From: Peribacillus huizhouensis
GTDB lineage: Bacteria > Bacillota > Bacilli > Bacillales > DSM-1321
Direction of reading: 5' to 3'
DNA: 64,000 nucleotides
NCBI RefSeq assembly: GCF_014138605.1
Contig: NZ_JACJHX010000006.1
Span: 124,001-188,000, forward strand
Shown: positions 1 through 9,248 of the stretch, in pieces
Layout: each line of letters begins with the position of its first letter
Position numbering within the stretch: position 1 is the first letter of the stretch
Position numbers and translations under genes: made by a program
The notes under the pieces: generated by a model
Seen by the model: the letters and a program-made list of their open reading frames with translations, nothing else
What the model was told of the DNA's origin: nothing
Databases searched by the model: none

Positions 1-177
1 GGACGGACTAGTTTTGTTATTGCTCATCGTCTTTCAACGATTAAAGATGCTGATTTGATTCTTGTAATGGACCAAGGAAAAGTAATAGAACAAGGAACGC
101 ATAAAGAACTATTAGCGACAAATGGTTTTTATGCTGAGCTTTATAACAGTCAGTTTTCTGAAAAAGAAGTAGGCTAA
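1..177 (+). CDS. ABC exporter, ATP-binding C-terminal end (partial)
   Basis: This is the last 58 codons of a gene that begins before the window. The translation contains the H-loop region ([13 protein letters not shown]) followed by a D-loop-distal segment ending in [20 protein letters not shown]. This pattern is typical of the nucleotide-binding domain at the C-terminus of fused ABC exporters (MsbA/LmrA/YfiC type), where the TM domain precedes the ATPase. The substrate cannot be told from this fragment. It is convergent with the PHA operon and shares a bidirectional terminator with it. The family call is firm, the transporter type less so. Confidence 0.85.
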   Translation, partial: GRTSFVIAHRLSTIKDADLILVMDQGKVIEQGTHKELLATNGFYAELYNSQFSEKEVG

Positions 178-348
178 ATAGCAAGAAGGAAGCTGCCCCA
201 ATCGAAAAGTACAGATCGACATTCGTTAGAATATGGAAACAGATTAGTCCTTCAATCGCTAAAGTTCCATGATTAAAATGAAGGGATAGCTTACTTCAGA
301 ATTAAACGGGAATCAATTAATAATGAAAAGTGACTAAAAGCTAAAAAC

Positions 349-385
349 CAAGAGAAGCCAGAAAAAGTCTGGCTTCTCTTTTTTC
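349..385. terminator. Bidirectional rho-independent terminator
   Basis: AAGAGAAGCCAGA pairs with TCTGGCTTCTCTT around a short A-rich loop. A T-run follows on the plus strand and an A-run precedes it, which reads as T-run on the minus strand. It lies between the converging ABC exporter and phaC genes and overlaps the phaC stop codon. The stretch 178-348 holds nothing else I can recognise. Confidence 0.85.
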
Positions 386-1430
386 ACTGACTAATCGATC
401 CTGATCGCTCCGGTAGCCATTCTTTATAATAAGCGGGAAGTGTATCATCGTAAAGCATCTGAGCATGGCCACTTTCTAATAGATGTAATGTTTTATCAGG
501 ACTTGAAACGGCACCCATAATCGGTGATATCATTGCATTAGGCACGAGGCGGTCATTTTGACTTGCAATGACTAATAAATTCGCTTTTATTCTATTTAGT
601 TTTGCTTTTTTTCCTCTAATTTTAAGCGTTCCTTTAATCAATTTGTTGTCTATGATTAGATCATGCGTCATCTGCTTTACCGCACCTGACGTTAGGGGGA
701 TATAATCATTTGTCCAAGCATTAAAGCGACGCCACCATTTCACATATTCTTCATCGTCTGCCCGATATAATAAAGACAATAAAGGGGATATATAAACGGG
801 AGAAGTCATAAGTCGCAAACCAGACTTAACTGCATTAGCTGGTACAATTTGAAATACATCCAATATCTCATCAAATGAGACTTTTCCTTCACGCATTGCT
901 TCAGACCATTGATCAAACTGGGGTACTTGTTCGAAATCGATTGGAGCAACTGTTAAGATTAAGTTTCTAATTGGCTCCTCTGCGATTGCTGCATAGATGG
1001 CAGCGAGTGTACCACCTATACAAGATCCAAGCAAGGAAATTTCTTTTGCGCCGGAATGCCTAAGAACTCGCTGTACTCCTTTTTGAATATAATCCAATAT
1101 ATACTCATCTATGGAAATATTTCCATCCTCATATCCAGGAATTCCGAAGTCTAGTAAATAGATGTCATATCCTTCTTTACCAAAAGCCCCTATCAAACTA
1201 TTACCAGGACCCAAATCAAAGATATAAGGACGATTTATTATTGAATAAATGATAAGAATTGGTATATTGTATCGTTTTTTCTTAGCTGGATAATGCCATA
1301 ATGTTGCCTTATTCTTTTTCCAAACGGCTATTCTTGGAGTCATCATCATTTCTGGCATTTCTTGGTTTTTAATGTCTAGGAAACTTTGTAATTTTGATGA
1401 TTTTTTAGGGTCTGTTTTACGCTTTACCAC
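384..1430 (-). CDS. phaC: Poly(R)-hydroxyalkanoic acid synthase subunit PhaC (class III/IV)
   Basis: Alpha/beta-hydrolase-fold synthase that polymerises (R)-3-hydroxyacyl-CoA into polyhydroxyalkanoate granules. The nucleophile motif reads GSCIGG (G-x-C-x-G) near residue 135, the Cys form expected of PHA synthases instead of the lipase Ser. A catalytic Asp lies in the SQNDRLVP segment and the His in LESGHAQML near the C-terminus. The 348 aa length fits class III/IV PhaC (about 350-360 aa), which needs a partner subunit. The start is a GTG at 1430 that overlaps the end of phaR by 7 bases, indicating translational coupling. It is the last gene of an operon SDR-phaR-phaC and is followed by a strong terminator. 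Confidence 0.93.
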   Translation of the reverse strand: MVKRKTDPKKSSKLQSFLDIKNQEMPEMMMTPRIAVWKKNKATLWHYPAKKKRYNIPILIIYSIINRPYIFDLGPGNSLIGAFGKEGYDIYLLDFGIPGYEDGNISIDEYILDYIQKGVQRVLRHSGAKEISLLGSCIGGTLAAIYAAIAEEPIRNLILTVAPIDFEQVPQFDQWSEAMREGKVSFDEILDVFQIVPANAVKSGLRLMTSPVYISPLLSLLYRADDEEYVKWWRRFNAWTNDYIPLTSGAVKQMTHDLIIDNKLIKGTLKIRGKKAKLNRIKANLLVIASQNDRLVPNAMISPIMGAVSSPDKTLHLLESGHAQMLYDDTLPAYYKEWLPERSGSISQ

Positions 1431-1852
1431 TTAAACTTCCCCGTCTCATTTGCGTTATTTCCAGATGAGAGGTAAGTTTGTAAAATCTTTATTAATCGTT
1501 TTCTTCTTTCACTTGGTGATGTTGTAGGATTAGCCATGTTAATTTGTGGGTTTTTTTGAAACAGGGTAGCCAATGTTTCGTCTAATTTATCGAGTTTTTC
1601 TTCAAGTTGAACGGTCATTTTAGCAATATTGGCAATATCTCTTTTTGTTGGAAAATTAAGAGCGACGGACAACATTTCTATATTGTCTTGGTTTCTTTTA
1701 ATTTGCGGGGCAATTTGATTAGAGTATAAACTTGCGAGTTCGATGATTTCTTTTTTATTCAATGAATCTTGAATTTTCTTATTAATCTTTCGTTCTGCAT
1801 TGGTTCCATGTTTCTTCAATTCATAAAAAACATCTCGTTTTATAGCCATCAT
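1424..1852 (-). CDS. phaR: PHA synthase regulatory subunit PhaR
   Basis: Small, mostly alpha-helical partner that activates PhaC in class IV synthases. The true start is the ATG at 1852 (or the adjacent one at 1849), giving MMAIKRDVF and about 142 aa, because AGGAAAGGAAG sits directly upstream. A longer reading to 1918 runs into the preceding gene and lacks a ribosome site. The protein is highly charged, with heptad-like helices and a polar C-terminal tail, as in Bacillus PhaR. It overlaps phaC by 7 bases. The assignment rests on size, composition and position beside phaC; I cannot align it here. Confidence 0.8.
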   Translation of the reverse strand: MMAIKRDVFYELKKHGTNAERKINKKIQDSLNKKEIIELASLYSNQIAPQIKRNQDNIEMLSVALNFPTKRDIANIAKMTVQLEEKLDKLDETLATLFQKNPQINMANPTTSPSERRKRLIKILQTYLSSGNNANETGKFKW

Positions 1853-1871
1853 AATCTTCCTTTCCTTTAGT

Positions 1872-2639
1872 TTACACGAGTGCTGAAATGCCACCATCGA
1901 CAACCAATATATGTCCAATCATATAATCAGATGCTCTTGATGCTAGAAATATGGCAGCACCTTTTAGATCCTCTTGATTACCGAAACGTCCTGCTGGCAT
2001 ATTCCCAAGAATATCAAAATTTGTTTGCTCAATAATTTTTTGTGTGATTTTAGTAGGGAAGAAACCAGGTGCAATCGCATTTACTTGAATACCATGTCTT
2101 GCAAGTTTAACGCCTAAGTCTTTCGTAAAGGTAATCACCGCACCTTTACTTGTGTTATAAGCAATCGTGTCTAATAATTCAGGGGCAGTACCTCCAAATC
2201 CATTCACAGAGGCTATATTAATAATTTTTCCAGAATGCTGTTTGATCATGACTGCTGCGACTGCTTGAGAAAATAAGAAGGTCCCTGTTATGTTAACGTC
2301 CATTACTTTTTGCCATTGATGTTCTTTCAGATCAAGCACAGGTGATACCCAAGATGTACCGCTATTGTTCACTAAAATATCGATTGAACCAAACTCGGCA
2401 ACAGTTTCACTTACTACATGATCAATATCGGCTTTTTTTGTAATATCACATTGAAAAGCTAGCACTTTGACACCGATTTTACTAAGTTCTTCTTTGGCAG
2501 CCTCACACGCCGTAATGTCGCGAGAGGCAATTACGATATTGGCACCAGCTTCAGCTAGAGCACTCGCAATCTGTAACCCAAGACCGCGTCCTCCCCCTGT
2601 AATAATAGCTGATTTTCCAGTTAAATCGAATCGATTCAT
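1872..2639 (-). CDS. SDR-family reductase of the PHA operon (acetoacetyl-CoA reductase-like)
   Basis: Classical short-chain dehydrogenase of 255 aa. The N-terminal nucleotide-binding motif is TGGGRGLG (residues about 15-22), then NNSG near residue 91, and a catalytic set with Ser in NIASVNG, Tyr in YNTSKGA and Lys four residues on. Heading the phaR-phaC operon suggests it supplies (R)-3-hydroxyacyl-CoA, the role of PhaB. Its sequence style (GRGLG, PAGRFGNQEDLKGAAIFLAS) also resembles gluconate-5-dehydrogenase-like SDRs, so substrate specificity is an inference from context. TGGAGG lies 7 bases before the ATG. The gap to phaR is 19 bases. Confidence 0.82.
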   Translation of the reverse strand: MNRFDLTGKSAIITGGGRGLGLQIASALAEAGANIVIASRDITACEAAKEELSKIGVKVLAFQCDITKKADIDHVVSETVAEFGSIDILVNNSGTSWVSPVLDLKEHQWQKVMDVNITGTFLFSQAVAAVMIKQHSGKIINIASVNGFGGTAPELLDTIAYNTSKGAVITFTKDLGVKLARHGIQVNAIAPGFFPTKITQKIIEQTNFDILGNMPAGRFGNQEDLKGAAIFLASRASDYMIGHILVVDGGISALV

Positions 2640-2965
2640 CTATAAACCTCCAATCCTCCAATCCTTTGCCTTTCTTAATAGTATAGACAAGCACACCCCT
2701 ACGCGTGCGTATAAATGACCATCTGACCCCCGCCCGTTTTTACATCTGGAAATATGTAGTAAGAACTTGATACAAAGGTAGTAGATGACTTTACGCTCTT
2801 AAAGATAGATACACATCTGTTGCAATTAGTGTAGTGAAAGGCTAATGTTAAAGAACATAGAAGCCAAATATACATCAGTGTTGCACAGAGAATTTCAGAT
2901 AAAGAGAAATGAAAGAAACCTCTTTGATCCAAAACAAAATCATATCAATGATTGAAGGTGAGAAT
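2640..2965. other. Intergenic region between divergent genes
   Basis: About 325 bases separate the PHA operon from the DCC protein gene. It should contain both promoters, but I see no convincing -35/-10 pair. Open frames here lack ribosome sites and look spurious. Confidence 0.5.
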
Positions 2966-3358
2966 ATGAAGGGGATCGTTTTGTTTGATGGGGAATGTAA
3001 TTTTTGTGATAAGAGTGTGCAGTTCATTATCAAACGTGATCCTAAAGGGTATTATAATTTCGCATCTCTCCAAAGTAATATAGGGCAAGAGCTTTTAAAA
3101 AAATACAAACTTTATTCAAACTTGGAAAGCTTTTTCCTAATTGAACATGATAAAGCCTATGAAAAGTCCACAGCTGCACTTAGAATTACCAAAAACTTAA
3201 GCGGATATTGGAAACTTCTTTACCCTCTAATACTTGTTCCTGTACCATTCAGGAATTGGTTATATAGGATTATCGCGAAAAATAGATATAAATGGTTCGG
3301 TAAAAAAGATCAATGTGTCATACCTTCCCCAGAAATTAGGAAGCGATTTATAGATTAA
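2966..3358 (+). CDS. Thiol-disulfide oxidoreductase-like DCC family protein (DUF393, YuxK type)
   Basis: The protein begins MKGIVLFDGECNFCDKSV. The D-G-x-C-x-x-C-D motif names the DCC family and supplies the predicted redox-active CxxC. The chosen ATG at 2966 follows AAGGTGAG by about 4-5 bases and gives 130 aa, the usual family length; an upstream in-frame ATG at 2909 lacks a ribosome site. A central RDPKGYYNFASLQS segment and a late KNRYKWFGKKDQC segment are also typical. Function in Bacillus is not established. It stands alone and is followed by a terminator. Confidence 0.87.
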   Translation: MKGIVLFDGECNFCDKSVQFIIKRDPKGYYNFASLQSNIGQELLKKYKLYSNLESFFLIEHDKAYEKSTAALRITKNLSGYWKLLYPLILVPVPFRNWLYRIIAKNRYKWFGKKDQCVIPSPEIRKRFID

Positions 3359-3366
3359 AGCGAAGG

Positions 3367-3391
3367 AAAAAGCAGACTAACCTGCTTTTTT
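3367..3391 (+). terminator. Rho-independent terminator after the DCC gene
   Basis: AAAAAGCAG and CTGCTTTTT pair around a six-base loop and are followed by more T residues, just after the stop codon at 3358. Confidence 0.8.
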
Positions 3392-3462
3392 TTATTGATT
3401 AATGTATTTAAAGTAAACTTCGTTAGTTTTTTTACATTTTCTGCATATGTCTTTAAACGTAA

Positions 3463-3627
3463 ACTTATCTAAAACAGCATATCCTTTGTTTACTAATTTT
3501 CTTATTTATTCAGGATATTTCTAAAGCTAAATACGATGAAAGCAATCATGTTTACATAATCAAGTATTGGGGAACTTGGATAATGATTAAGTTAGATTCT
3601 GAACGATTCAGATCATCTTTAAGGTAA
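3463..3627 (+). pseudogene. Possible coding relic in the clpE upstream region
   Basis: A 55-codon open frame without a start codon reads with protein-like composition at its end (KYDESNHVYIIKYWGTW, then IMIKLDSERF) before a TAA. It has no ribosome site. I read it as the eroded C-terminal end of some gene; the family is not recognised. The rest of 3392-3790 shows nothing I can name. Confidence 0.25.
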
Positions 3628-3792
3628 AAGAATTCGGTCCCTCTAAACAACCTCAAATTTTTAACTACTAATAAACAGCTAATGTCGTAATTCCACCCCA
3701 CACACCATTATTTACAGCAATGTCCTAAAAAAATATGTTTTTCATTATTATTTAGTCCTTTTTTATAATCCAAACTTTCATAAGCAAAAATA

Positions 3793-3840
3793 TTGAAAGT
3801 CAAAGAAGGTCAATGTATAATAAGGTCAAAGATAGTCAAA
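3793..3840 (+). promoter_or_regulatory. clpE promoter with two CtsR operators
   Basis: TTGAAA (3793-3798) and TATAAT (3816-3821) are separated by 17 bases, a near-consensus sigma-A promoter. Two heptad direct repeats of the CtsR type (GGTCAAA-N3-GGTCAAA) overlap it: AGTCAAAGAAGGTCAA at 3798-3813 fills the spacer, and GGTCAAAGATAGTCAAA at 3824-3840 covers the start-site region. This is the arrangement expected for repression of clp genes by CtsR, relieved by heat or protein stress. ctsR itself is not in the window. Confidence 0.9.
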
Positions 3841-3874
3841 GTCAATAATTGAATTTGTAAAGGAGGAGTACAGT

Positions 3875-5995
3875 ATGTACTGTGAAATTTGTCAAGATAA
3901 ACAAGCTAATATTCAAGTTCATATGATTGTTAATGGTCAACAGCATGATATGAAATTGTGCTCCACTTGCTATAAAAAAGAGACTAGTAAGTTAACAGCA
4001 ATGAATGGAGGAATGACTCCGTTTGAACCAGATTTTTTTAAAGCATTCAATCAAACTGAAAATCATATAAATGGTCACAATCAAACTTCAAAGCAAACAG
4101 CACCAAAAGGTGGAGGTATACTTGAAGAGTATGGTCGAAACTTAACAGATGCTGCAAAGGCAGGCATCATTGACCCAGTCATTGGCCGGAAAGATGAAGT
4201 GGAGCGAGTTATTGAAATATTAAATCGGCGGAACAAAAACAACCCTGTACTGATCGGGGAACCAGGTGTTGGTAAAACGGCGATTGCGGAAGGATTAGCT
4301 TTAAAAATTGCAGAAGGAGATGTACCGGTAAAATTACGAACAAAAGAAGTGTATATGCTTGATGTTGCTTCGCTTGTATCTAACACTGGCATACGTGGGC
4401 AATTCGAGGAACGGATGAAACAGCTGATTTCTGAATTACAGAATAGAAAAAATGTCATCTTATTTATTGATGAAATTCACCAAATTGTCGGAGCAGGCTC
4501 TGCGGAAGGATCAATGGATGCTGGAAATATATTAAAACCAGCTCTAGCACGTGGAGAACTTCAACTAGTAGGCGCAACAACATTAACTGAATATCGAAAA
4601 ATAGAGAAAGATGGAGCGCTTGAACGTCGTTTTCAACCTGTATCGGTAAATGAACCCAGTGTCACTGATACGATCACGATTTTACACGGAATAAAAGCAA
4701 ATTATGAAAAATATCATGACGTTGAATATAGCGAAGCAGCTCTTAAAGCAGCGGCTACACTTTCACATCGATATATTCAAGACCGTTTCCTGCCCGATAA
4801 AGCGATAGATTTAATGGATGAAGCAGGTTCGAAATTGAATTTAAAGATAGAAGCAAGAGATCAAGAGACTATTCAATCCCGTTTGATACAAATTTTTCAA
4901 GAAAAAGAACAAGCACTAAAAGAAGAAAACTATGAACTAGCTGCTAAGTTGCGAGACGAGGAAGATAAATTAGATAAACTGTTAAATCGAGAAAATATAG
5001 AAAAACCAATTGTGACGGTTGAAAATATTCAAGAAATTATCGAACGAAAAACAGGCATTCCTGTTGGGAAGTTACAAGAAGATGAACATAAAAAAATGCT
5101 GCATCTTCAAGAAGAATTGGCTAAGAAGGTCATTGGTCAGGAAGAGGCAGTGAAGAAAGTAGCTAAAGCAATCCGAAGAAGTCGAGCAGGGTTGAAATCA
5201 AAAAACCGCCCGATTGGTTCTTTCCTTTTTGTAGGTCCTACTGGAGTTGGAAAAACCGAACTGTCAAAATCACTAGCATACGAGTTATTTGGTTCTAAAG
5301 ATGCGATGATTCGACTCGACATGAGCGAATTTATGGAAAAACATAGTGTATCAAAATTGATTGGTTCACCTCCTGGTTATGTAGGGCATGAAGAGGCAGG
5401 ACAATTGACTGAGAAAGTTCGTCGTAAACCATATAGCATCATTCTTCTCGACGAAATTGAAAAAGCCCATCCTGATGTAATGCACATGTTTTTGCAAATT
5501 TTAGAAGATGGCCGATTAACGGATAGTCAGGGGCGAACTGTTACCTTTAAAGATACAGTCATCATTATGACAAGTAATGCTGGTGTTAGTGAAAAACGAA
5601 ATGTAATGGGATTTGGAACAAGCACTGCAGTTGAGGAAGCTAGTATTCTGCATTCACTAGGTAGCTTCTTTAAACCTGAATTCCTAAATCGTTTCGACAG
5701 CATCATCGAATTCGCAACTCTAGAGAAAGCTGATCTATTACAAATTATCGAGATACTGATGCAAGAATTGTTTGTAACTATTCAAGCTCAAGATCTTACA
5801 TTAGAAGTAACAGAGGAAGCGAAAGAAAAACTGGTTGAACTCGGATATCATCCAGCTTACGGTGCACGTCCTCTACGCAGAGTGATTCAAGAACAATTAG
5901 AAGATAGGATAGCAGACTTCATATTTGAACAACCTAGAGTAAAAAACTTTAAAGCAATTGTAGAAGATAATCAAATAAAAATTATTGCAAGATAA
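3875..5995 (+). CDS. clpE: ATP-dependent Clp protease ATP-binding subunit ClpE
   Basis: HSP100/Clp AAA+ unfoldase that feeds substrates to ClpP and disaggregates proteins under stress. The N-terminus is a four-Cys zinc finger (Cys3, Cys6, Cys29, Cys32), the hallmark of ClpE against ClpC. The first AAA+ domain has Walker A GEPGVGKT and Walker B ILFIDE. A UVR-type coiled segment ([19 protein letters not shown]) lies in the middle. The second AAA+ domain has GPTGVGKT and [13 protein letters not shown]. The 706 aa length is typical. AAAGGAGGAG precedes the ATG. Monocistronic, under the CtsR-controlled promoter just upstream, with a long hairpin terminator after it. Confidence 0.96.
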   Translation: MYCEICQDKQANIQVHMIVNGQQHDMKLCSTCYKKETSKLTAMNGGMTPFEPDFFKAFNQTENHINGHNQTSKQTAPKGGGILEEYGRNLTDAAKAGIIDPVIGRKDEVERVIEILNRRNKNNPVLIGEPGVGKTAIAEGLALKIAEGDVPVKLRTKEVYMLDVASLVSNTGIRGQFEERMKQLISELQNRKNVILFIDEIHQIVGAGSAEGSMDAGNILKPALARGELQLVGATTLTEYRKIEKDGALERRFQPVSVNEPSVTDTITILHGIKANYEKYHDVEYSEAALKAAATLSHRYIQDRFLPDKAIDLMDEAGSKLNLKIEARDQETIQSRLIQIFQEKEQALKEENYELAAKLRDEEDKLDKLLNRENIEKPIVTVENIQEIIERKTGIPVGKLQEDEHKKMLHLQEELAKKVIGQEEAVKKVAKAIRRSRAGLKSKNRPIGSFLFVGPTGVGKTELSKSLAYELFGSKDAMIRLDMSEFMEKHSVSKLIGSPPGYVGHEEAGQLTEKVRRKPYSIILLDEIEKAHPDVMHMFLQILEDGRLTDSQGRTVTFKDTVIIMTSNAGVSEKRNVMGFGTSTAVEEASILHSLGSFFKPEFLNRFDSIIEFATLEKADLLQIIEILMQELFVTIQAQDLTLEVTEEAKEKLVELGYHPAYGARPLRRVIQEQLEDRIADFIFEQPRVKNFKAIVEDNQIKIIAR

Positions 5996-6002
5996 ACAGC
6001 GA

Positions 6003-6103
6003 ACGAGGCTGTCCCATAACGAAAGGGTAGACCATACATCTACTATGACACAATAAGTGGTTATAGAGAGTGAGGTTAGTTCCTTTGGGACTGCCTCGTT
6101 TTT
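6003..6103 (+). terminator. Long composite hairpin terminator after clpE
   Basis: Outer arms ACGAGGCTGTCCCA and TGGGACTGCCTCGT pair with one mismatch and are followed by TTTTT. About 70 bases lie between them. The same arm sequence recurs at 51502-51632, so this is a repeated terminator-like element rather than a minimal hairpin. Confidence 0.75.
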
Positions 6104-6115
6104 GAATGCAAGAAA

Positions 6116-7234
6116 TCAGTCTTTTATCGCACTGCTAACATCATAATGCTCTAATTCAATATCCAATGGCAATCCGAGTACAAGCTTTGCTATTTGGAAT
6201 CCAATATAAGGTCCCATCGTTAGCCCTGAAGCTCCGAGACCATTTGCAACTATTAATCCATCCCAGCCAGGCATCGGTCCAATTATCGGCAGGAATCCAG
6301 GGGTAAACGGACGGAAACCGACCCGACCTTCTAAAAATGTACTATTCGCTAAACCAGGTGCTGTATCCAAAGCCTTATCAAGCACTTCCTGTAATCCGCC
6401 TGCTGTCAAGCGTAAATCAAACCAATCTGTGTTTTCATGTGTAGCACCTACGACAATCTTCTCGTTGTCAAATGCAAGCATATATTGGTCAGTTGGTGGC
6501 ATAATGACAGGCCAAGCACTTGTATCTGTCTCTGGGAGTGCTAAATGGATAATTTGTGCTTTTTGAAAGCTTACTTGAAAGTTAATCCCTAGAGGCTCTA
6601 ACAATTGGTTGGCCCATGCTCCAGCACAGACAATCACTTTACTTGCTTCGATTTTCTCATTATTTACTTGAACTCCAATAACTCGTTTTCCGTTAAATTG
6701 AAGGACTGCATTTCCAGAAATAAGTTTCGCTCCTCTTTTTTGTGCTGCCCGAAGCAATGAATCTCGTAACGAACGGCCATCTACTCTAGCCGCACCGCTT
6801 ACATGTAGAGAAGAATATTCTTCTGATAGCGGGGGGAAAAGGCGAATGGTTTCTTGTTCAGTTAGTTTCTCGATTTCTCCGATTTCAGGTGCATCTTCTT
6901 TTCGTTTCAGAGCACGTATCTCCATGGCATTAATTTTTTCTTGCTCCTTATGTATACTTAAAGCTCCAACGCGTGCATAACCGGTTTCTGTTTCACCGTC
7001 TTTTTCAAGGTCGTCAATTAACTCCGGATAGAAACATGCACCTGACTTCGCAAGCTGGTACCATGCTTTATTCCGCCGTTGCGATAGCCAAGGGCAAACA
7101 ATCCCTGCCGCAGCATCTGTCGCTTGACCAGCATCCTTGCGATCGATAATGACAACTTCCGAACCCATTTTAGAAAGTTGATAAGCGGTCGAAGCTCCAA
7201 GAATTCCCGCTCCAACGATAATAAACTTTTGCAT
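6116..7234 (-). CDS. FAD-dependent oxidoreductase, DAO (D-amino acid/glycine oxidase-like) family
   Basis: Flavoprotein with an N-terminal Rossmann dinucleotide motif IIVGAGILGASTAYQL, the acidic strand end VVIIDRKDAG, and a late GFRPFTPGFLPIIGP plus GLGASGLTMGPYIG segment. These are typical of DadA/glycine oxidase/sarcosine-oxidase-type enzymes that oxidise an amine or amino acid. The start is set at the ATG at 7234 because AAAGG lies 9 bases upstream; the ATG at 7243 abuts that site. The length of 372 aa is normal for the family. It resembles B. subtilis YurR-type proteins, whose substrate is unknown. It is alone between two converging or diverging genes, so context gives no substrate. Confidence 0.85.
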   Translation of the reverse strand: MQKFIIVGAGILGASTAYQLSKMGSEVVIIDRKDAGQATDAAAGIVCPWLSQRRNKAWYQLAKSGACFYPELIDDLEKDGETETGYARVGALSIHKEQEKINAMEIRALKRKEDAPEIGEIEKLTEQETIRLFPPLSEEYSSLHVSGAARVDGRSLRDSLLRAAQKRGAKLISGNAVLQFNGKRVIGVQVNNEKIEASKVIVCAGAWANQLLEPLGINFQVSFQKAQIIHLALPETDTSAWPVIMPPTDQYMLAFDNEKIVVGATHENTDWFDLRLTAGGLQEVLDKALDTAPGLANSTFLEGRVGFRPFTPGFLPIIGPMPGWDGLIVANGLGASGLTMGPYIGFQIAKLVLGLPLDIELEHYDVSSAIKD

Positions 7235-7392
7235 ACAAAACATCCTTTTCTTTCAAATTCCATTGCATCATTATAACGTATTTACAAGCCAACTTCATAT
7301 TATTCCTTTGATAAAAACAATACAATTCCGTTATTCGTATAAAGTATTGTATAATCAGATGCAAAGCTTTAGTGATATTAGGAGGATATATT

Positions 7393-7995
7393 TTGATAAA
7401 AACCAAATTGAAACAATATATAACAGACGAATTGAGCAAGGGAGCTACAAACAAAATTGAATTATACAAAGAAGAAAAAGAATATGCTGAAACAAATCAA
7501 CTAATTGATCCGCAAATAATCATTATTGAAGAGAAAAATGAAGCGTTACGTTTTGCTGACATATATATCGAGAGAAGCGATAAAGAAACGGAAGAACTCA
7601 TATCAGAAGAAAATAGTGCTTTCTTAGATCAATCTATTATATTTTTGAAAACAAATCGGAATGAATTTATGTACGTTGAAGCTGATTCGTTTGATATTAT
7701 TGGAGTAGAAGCTGTTTCTCTTGAACTTGATGATGTTTTTGGTACATACGACGTGATGCTTGGTTTAAAACAGCAGAAAAAAACGGGTCCCGTAATTAAA
7801 GAATTATTGGCAAAACAGCTTGGTGAGTCAGCATCCTTCAATTTACTATTTAATCAAGGGGAAGGCATGTGGGATCTGAATTTTTCATTAAATGATCTCG
7901 CTGGTTTTAAAGAGGAACTTTCCATCAGAGAAGTTCTTCAACTTATTTACCGTTTCTTATTTACATTAGTTGAAGAAGTTGAAATTGCAAAGTAA
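7393..7995 (+). CDS. Conserved-looking hypothetical protein, 200 aa
   Basis: I do not recognise the family. The start is chosen as the TTG at 7393 (MIKTKLKQYITDE) because AGGAGG ends 7-8 bases upstream; an upstream in-frame GTG at 7372 would place that site inside the gene. The protein is acidic, with a helical N-terminus, a central segment FMYVEADSFDIIGVEAVSLELDDVFG and a hydrophobic C-terminal helix (LQLIYRFLFTLVEEVEIAK). There is no signal peptide. It is likely cytoplasmic, monocistronic and closed by a clear terminator. It diverges from the FAD oxidoreductase gene across about 160 bases. Confidence 0.7.
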   Translation: MIKTKLKQYITDELSKGATNKIELYKEEKEYAETNQLIDPQIIIIEEKNEALRFADIYIERSDKETEELISEENSAFLDQSIIFLKTNRNEFMYVEADSFDIIGVEAVSLELDDVFGTYDVMLGLKQQKKTGPVIKELLAKQLGESASFNLLFNQGEGMWDLNFSLNDLAGFKEELSIREVLQLIYRFLFTLVEEVEIAK

Positions 7996-8079
7996 AAAAT
8001 TTCGCAGTGTTGTTTGGGTATGTTACGTCCAAATAGGCAAAATCATGTAGTAGAGGTAATGTTAAGAACGCGACAATAA

Positions 8080-8112
8080 AAAGAACCAGCCCTTTATTTG
8101 AGCTGGTTCTTT
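8080..8112. terminator. Bidirectional hairpin terminator
   Basis: AAAGAACCAGC pairs perfectly with GCTGGTTCTTT around an 11-base loop. The A-rich flank on one side and T-run on the other let it serve the plus-strand gene ending at 7995 and the minus-strand gene ending at 8215. Confidence 0.8.
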
Positions 8113-8214
8113 AAAATTAGGCTAAGGAAAAGCTCATTGTTGATGTTGGCACTAGGTTGATTGTAGCGAAAGCCTGAAATGGAAATCAACAGGCAAGTTT
8201 AACAAAGTCTAAAA

Positions 8215-8859
8215 TTAAAAAGGTACTTCAACCTGTTCTTTCCGTTTTCGATCTATAGTATCTATCAAAGTACGGATGGTTTTCATAGAAAATTGAAATA
8301 CAGGGCTTTGAATAAACGTATAAATAAATGTCATAACAAATACTGGCCCTCCCAAAATAAACCCAATGATTAGAACTAAAGTTTCTACTACAATCCTTGC
8401 GCGACTAACAGACAAGCCAGTTTTATCAGACACCGAAAGCATAAATCCATCCCGCGGACCTGCTCCAAAACTGCAAGCTACATACATCCCTCCGCCAATC
8501 CCAGTGATTGTAACTCCAGACAACAGAATTAGCAGATTTAACCAAAAATGCTCCGTTGCATGGGGGAGAATATCAAGCCATAAGAAAAAGTCAAAGATCG
8601 GGCCTATCAGTAATGCATTTAAGAATGTACCGACATTAATGTATCTTCTGTCAACAAGAAAGACAACAATTACTAGCATCAGACCACAAATTACATTCCA
8701 AGTTCCAATCGTCAAGCCAAACCTTTGGAACATGGCAACATTAAGAACTTCCCAAGGATGCAAACCAAGAAATTTCACATTGACTGCGATTGCATTACCT
8801 AAACCAAATAATATTAAGCCTAGAAAAAAAATAAAATAGCGAAAAAGCTTTAAACCCAT
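8215..8859 (-). CDS. YczE/YitT-type integral membrane protein
   Basis: Membrane protein of 214 aa with about five hydrophobic helices. The segments GLGNAIAVNVKFLGLHPWEVL, MYVACSFGAGPRDGFML and SRARIVVETLVLIIGFILGG match the pattern I know for YczE/YyaS proteins (GxGPWDxL and GPRDG motifs). The molecular role is unknown; B. subtilis YczE affects surfactin production in some strains. A Lys/Arg-rich tail (DRKRKEQVEVPF) probably faces the cytoplasm. The ATG is preceded by a GAGGTGAGAGAATGG-like ribosome site on the minus strand. Monocistronic. Confidence 0.8.
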   Translation of the reverse strand: MGLKLFRYFIFFLGLILFGLGNAIAVNVKFLGLHPWEVLNVAMFQRFGLTIGTWNVICGLMLVIVVFLVDRRYINVGTFLNALLIGPIFDFFLWLDILPHATEHFWLNLLILLSGVTITGIGGGMYVACSFGAGPRDGFMLSVSDKTGLSVSRARIVVETLVLIIGFILGGPVFVMTFIYTFIQSPVFQFSMKTIRTLIDTIDRKRKEQVEVPF

Positions 8860-9248
8860 TCTCTCACCTCTAACTTATATATATCCATTACTTTAGAACA
8901 GTAGAAAGGAAAGGACAAGTAATAATTGGAATTATTTCCAAAATAATTGTCCTATAAATAAGAATTTTGTGATAATATACCTTTTATTAGTGTGATAAAT
9001 ATAAGTTATTGCTTTGAAAAATTGAGTATTAAAGTTTGAGAAGTTAATTTCCTATTATCCAAGACATAAAAGATTGTAAAGTCCCACTTTATCTACTGCA
9101 ACATCTTTGTATAGCAAAGTCTTTATTCAAAAATTCAATGGAGAAATTCCAGTCTTTAAGTCGCGAAAATGTCAATAGTCTAGCAACATACCACTTAACC
9201 TTTGATAGGGAAGAAAGGAGGTAACACAATCTTAAGGAGTTGGGCTTT
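8860..9248. other. Intergenic region, possible promoter
   Basis: About 390 bases between divergent genes. TTGTCC near 8948 with TGATAATATA about 17 bases later could be a plus-strand promoter, which would leave a long untranslated leader. I could not identify a riboswitch in that leader. Confidence 0.3.

Noticed and set aside
2699-2932. 77-aa minus-strand frame between the PHA operon and the DCC gene
   Set aside because: Poor composition, no ribosome site, and it occupies the promoter region of divergent genes.
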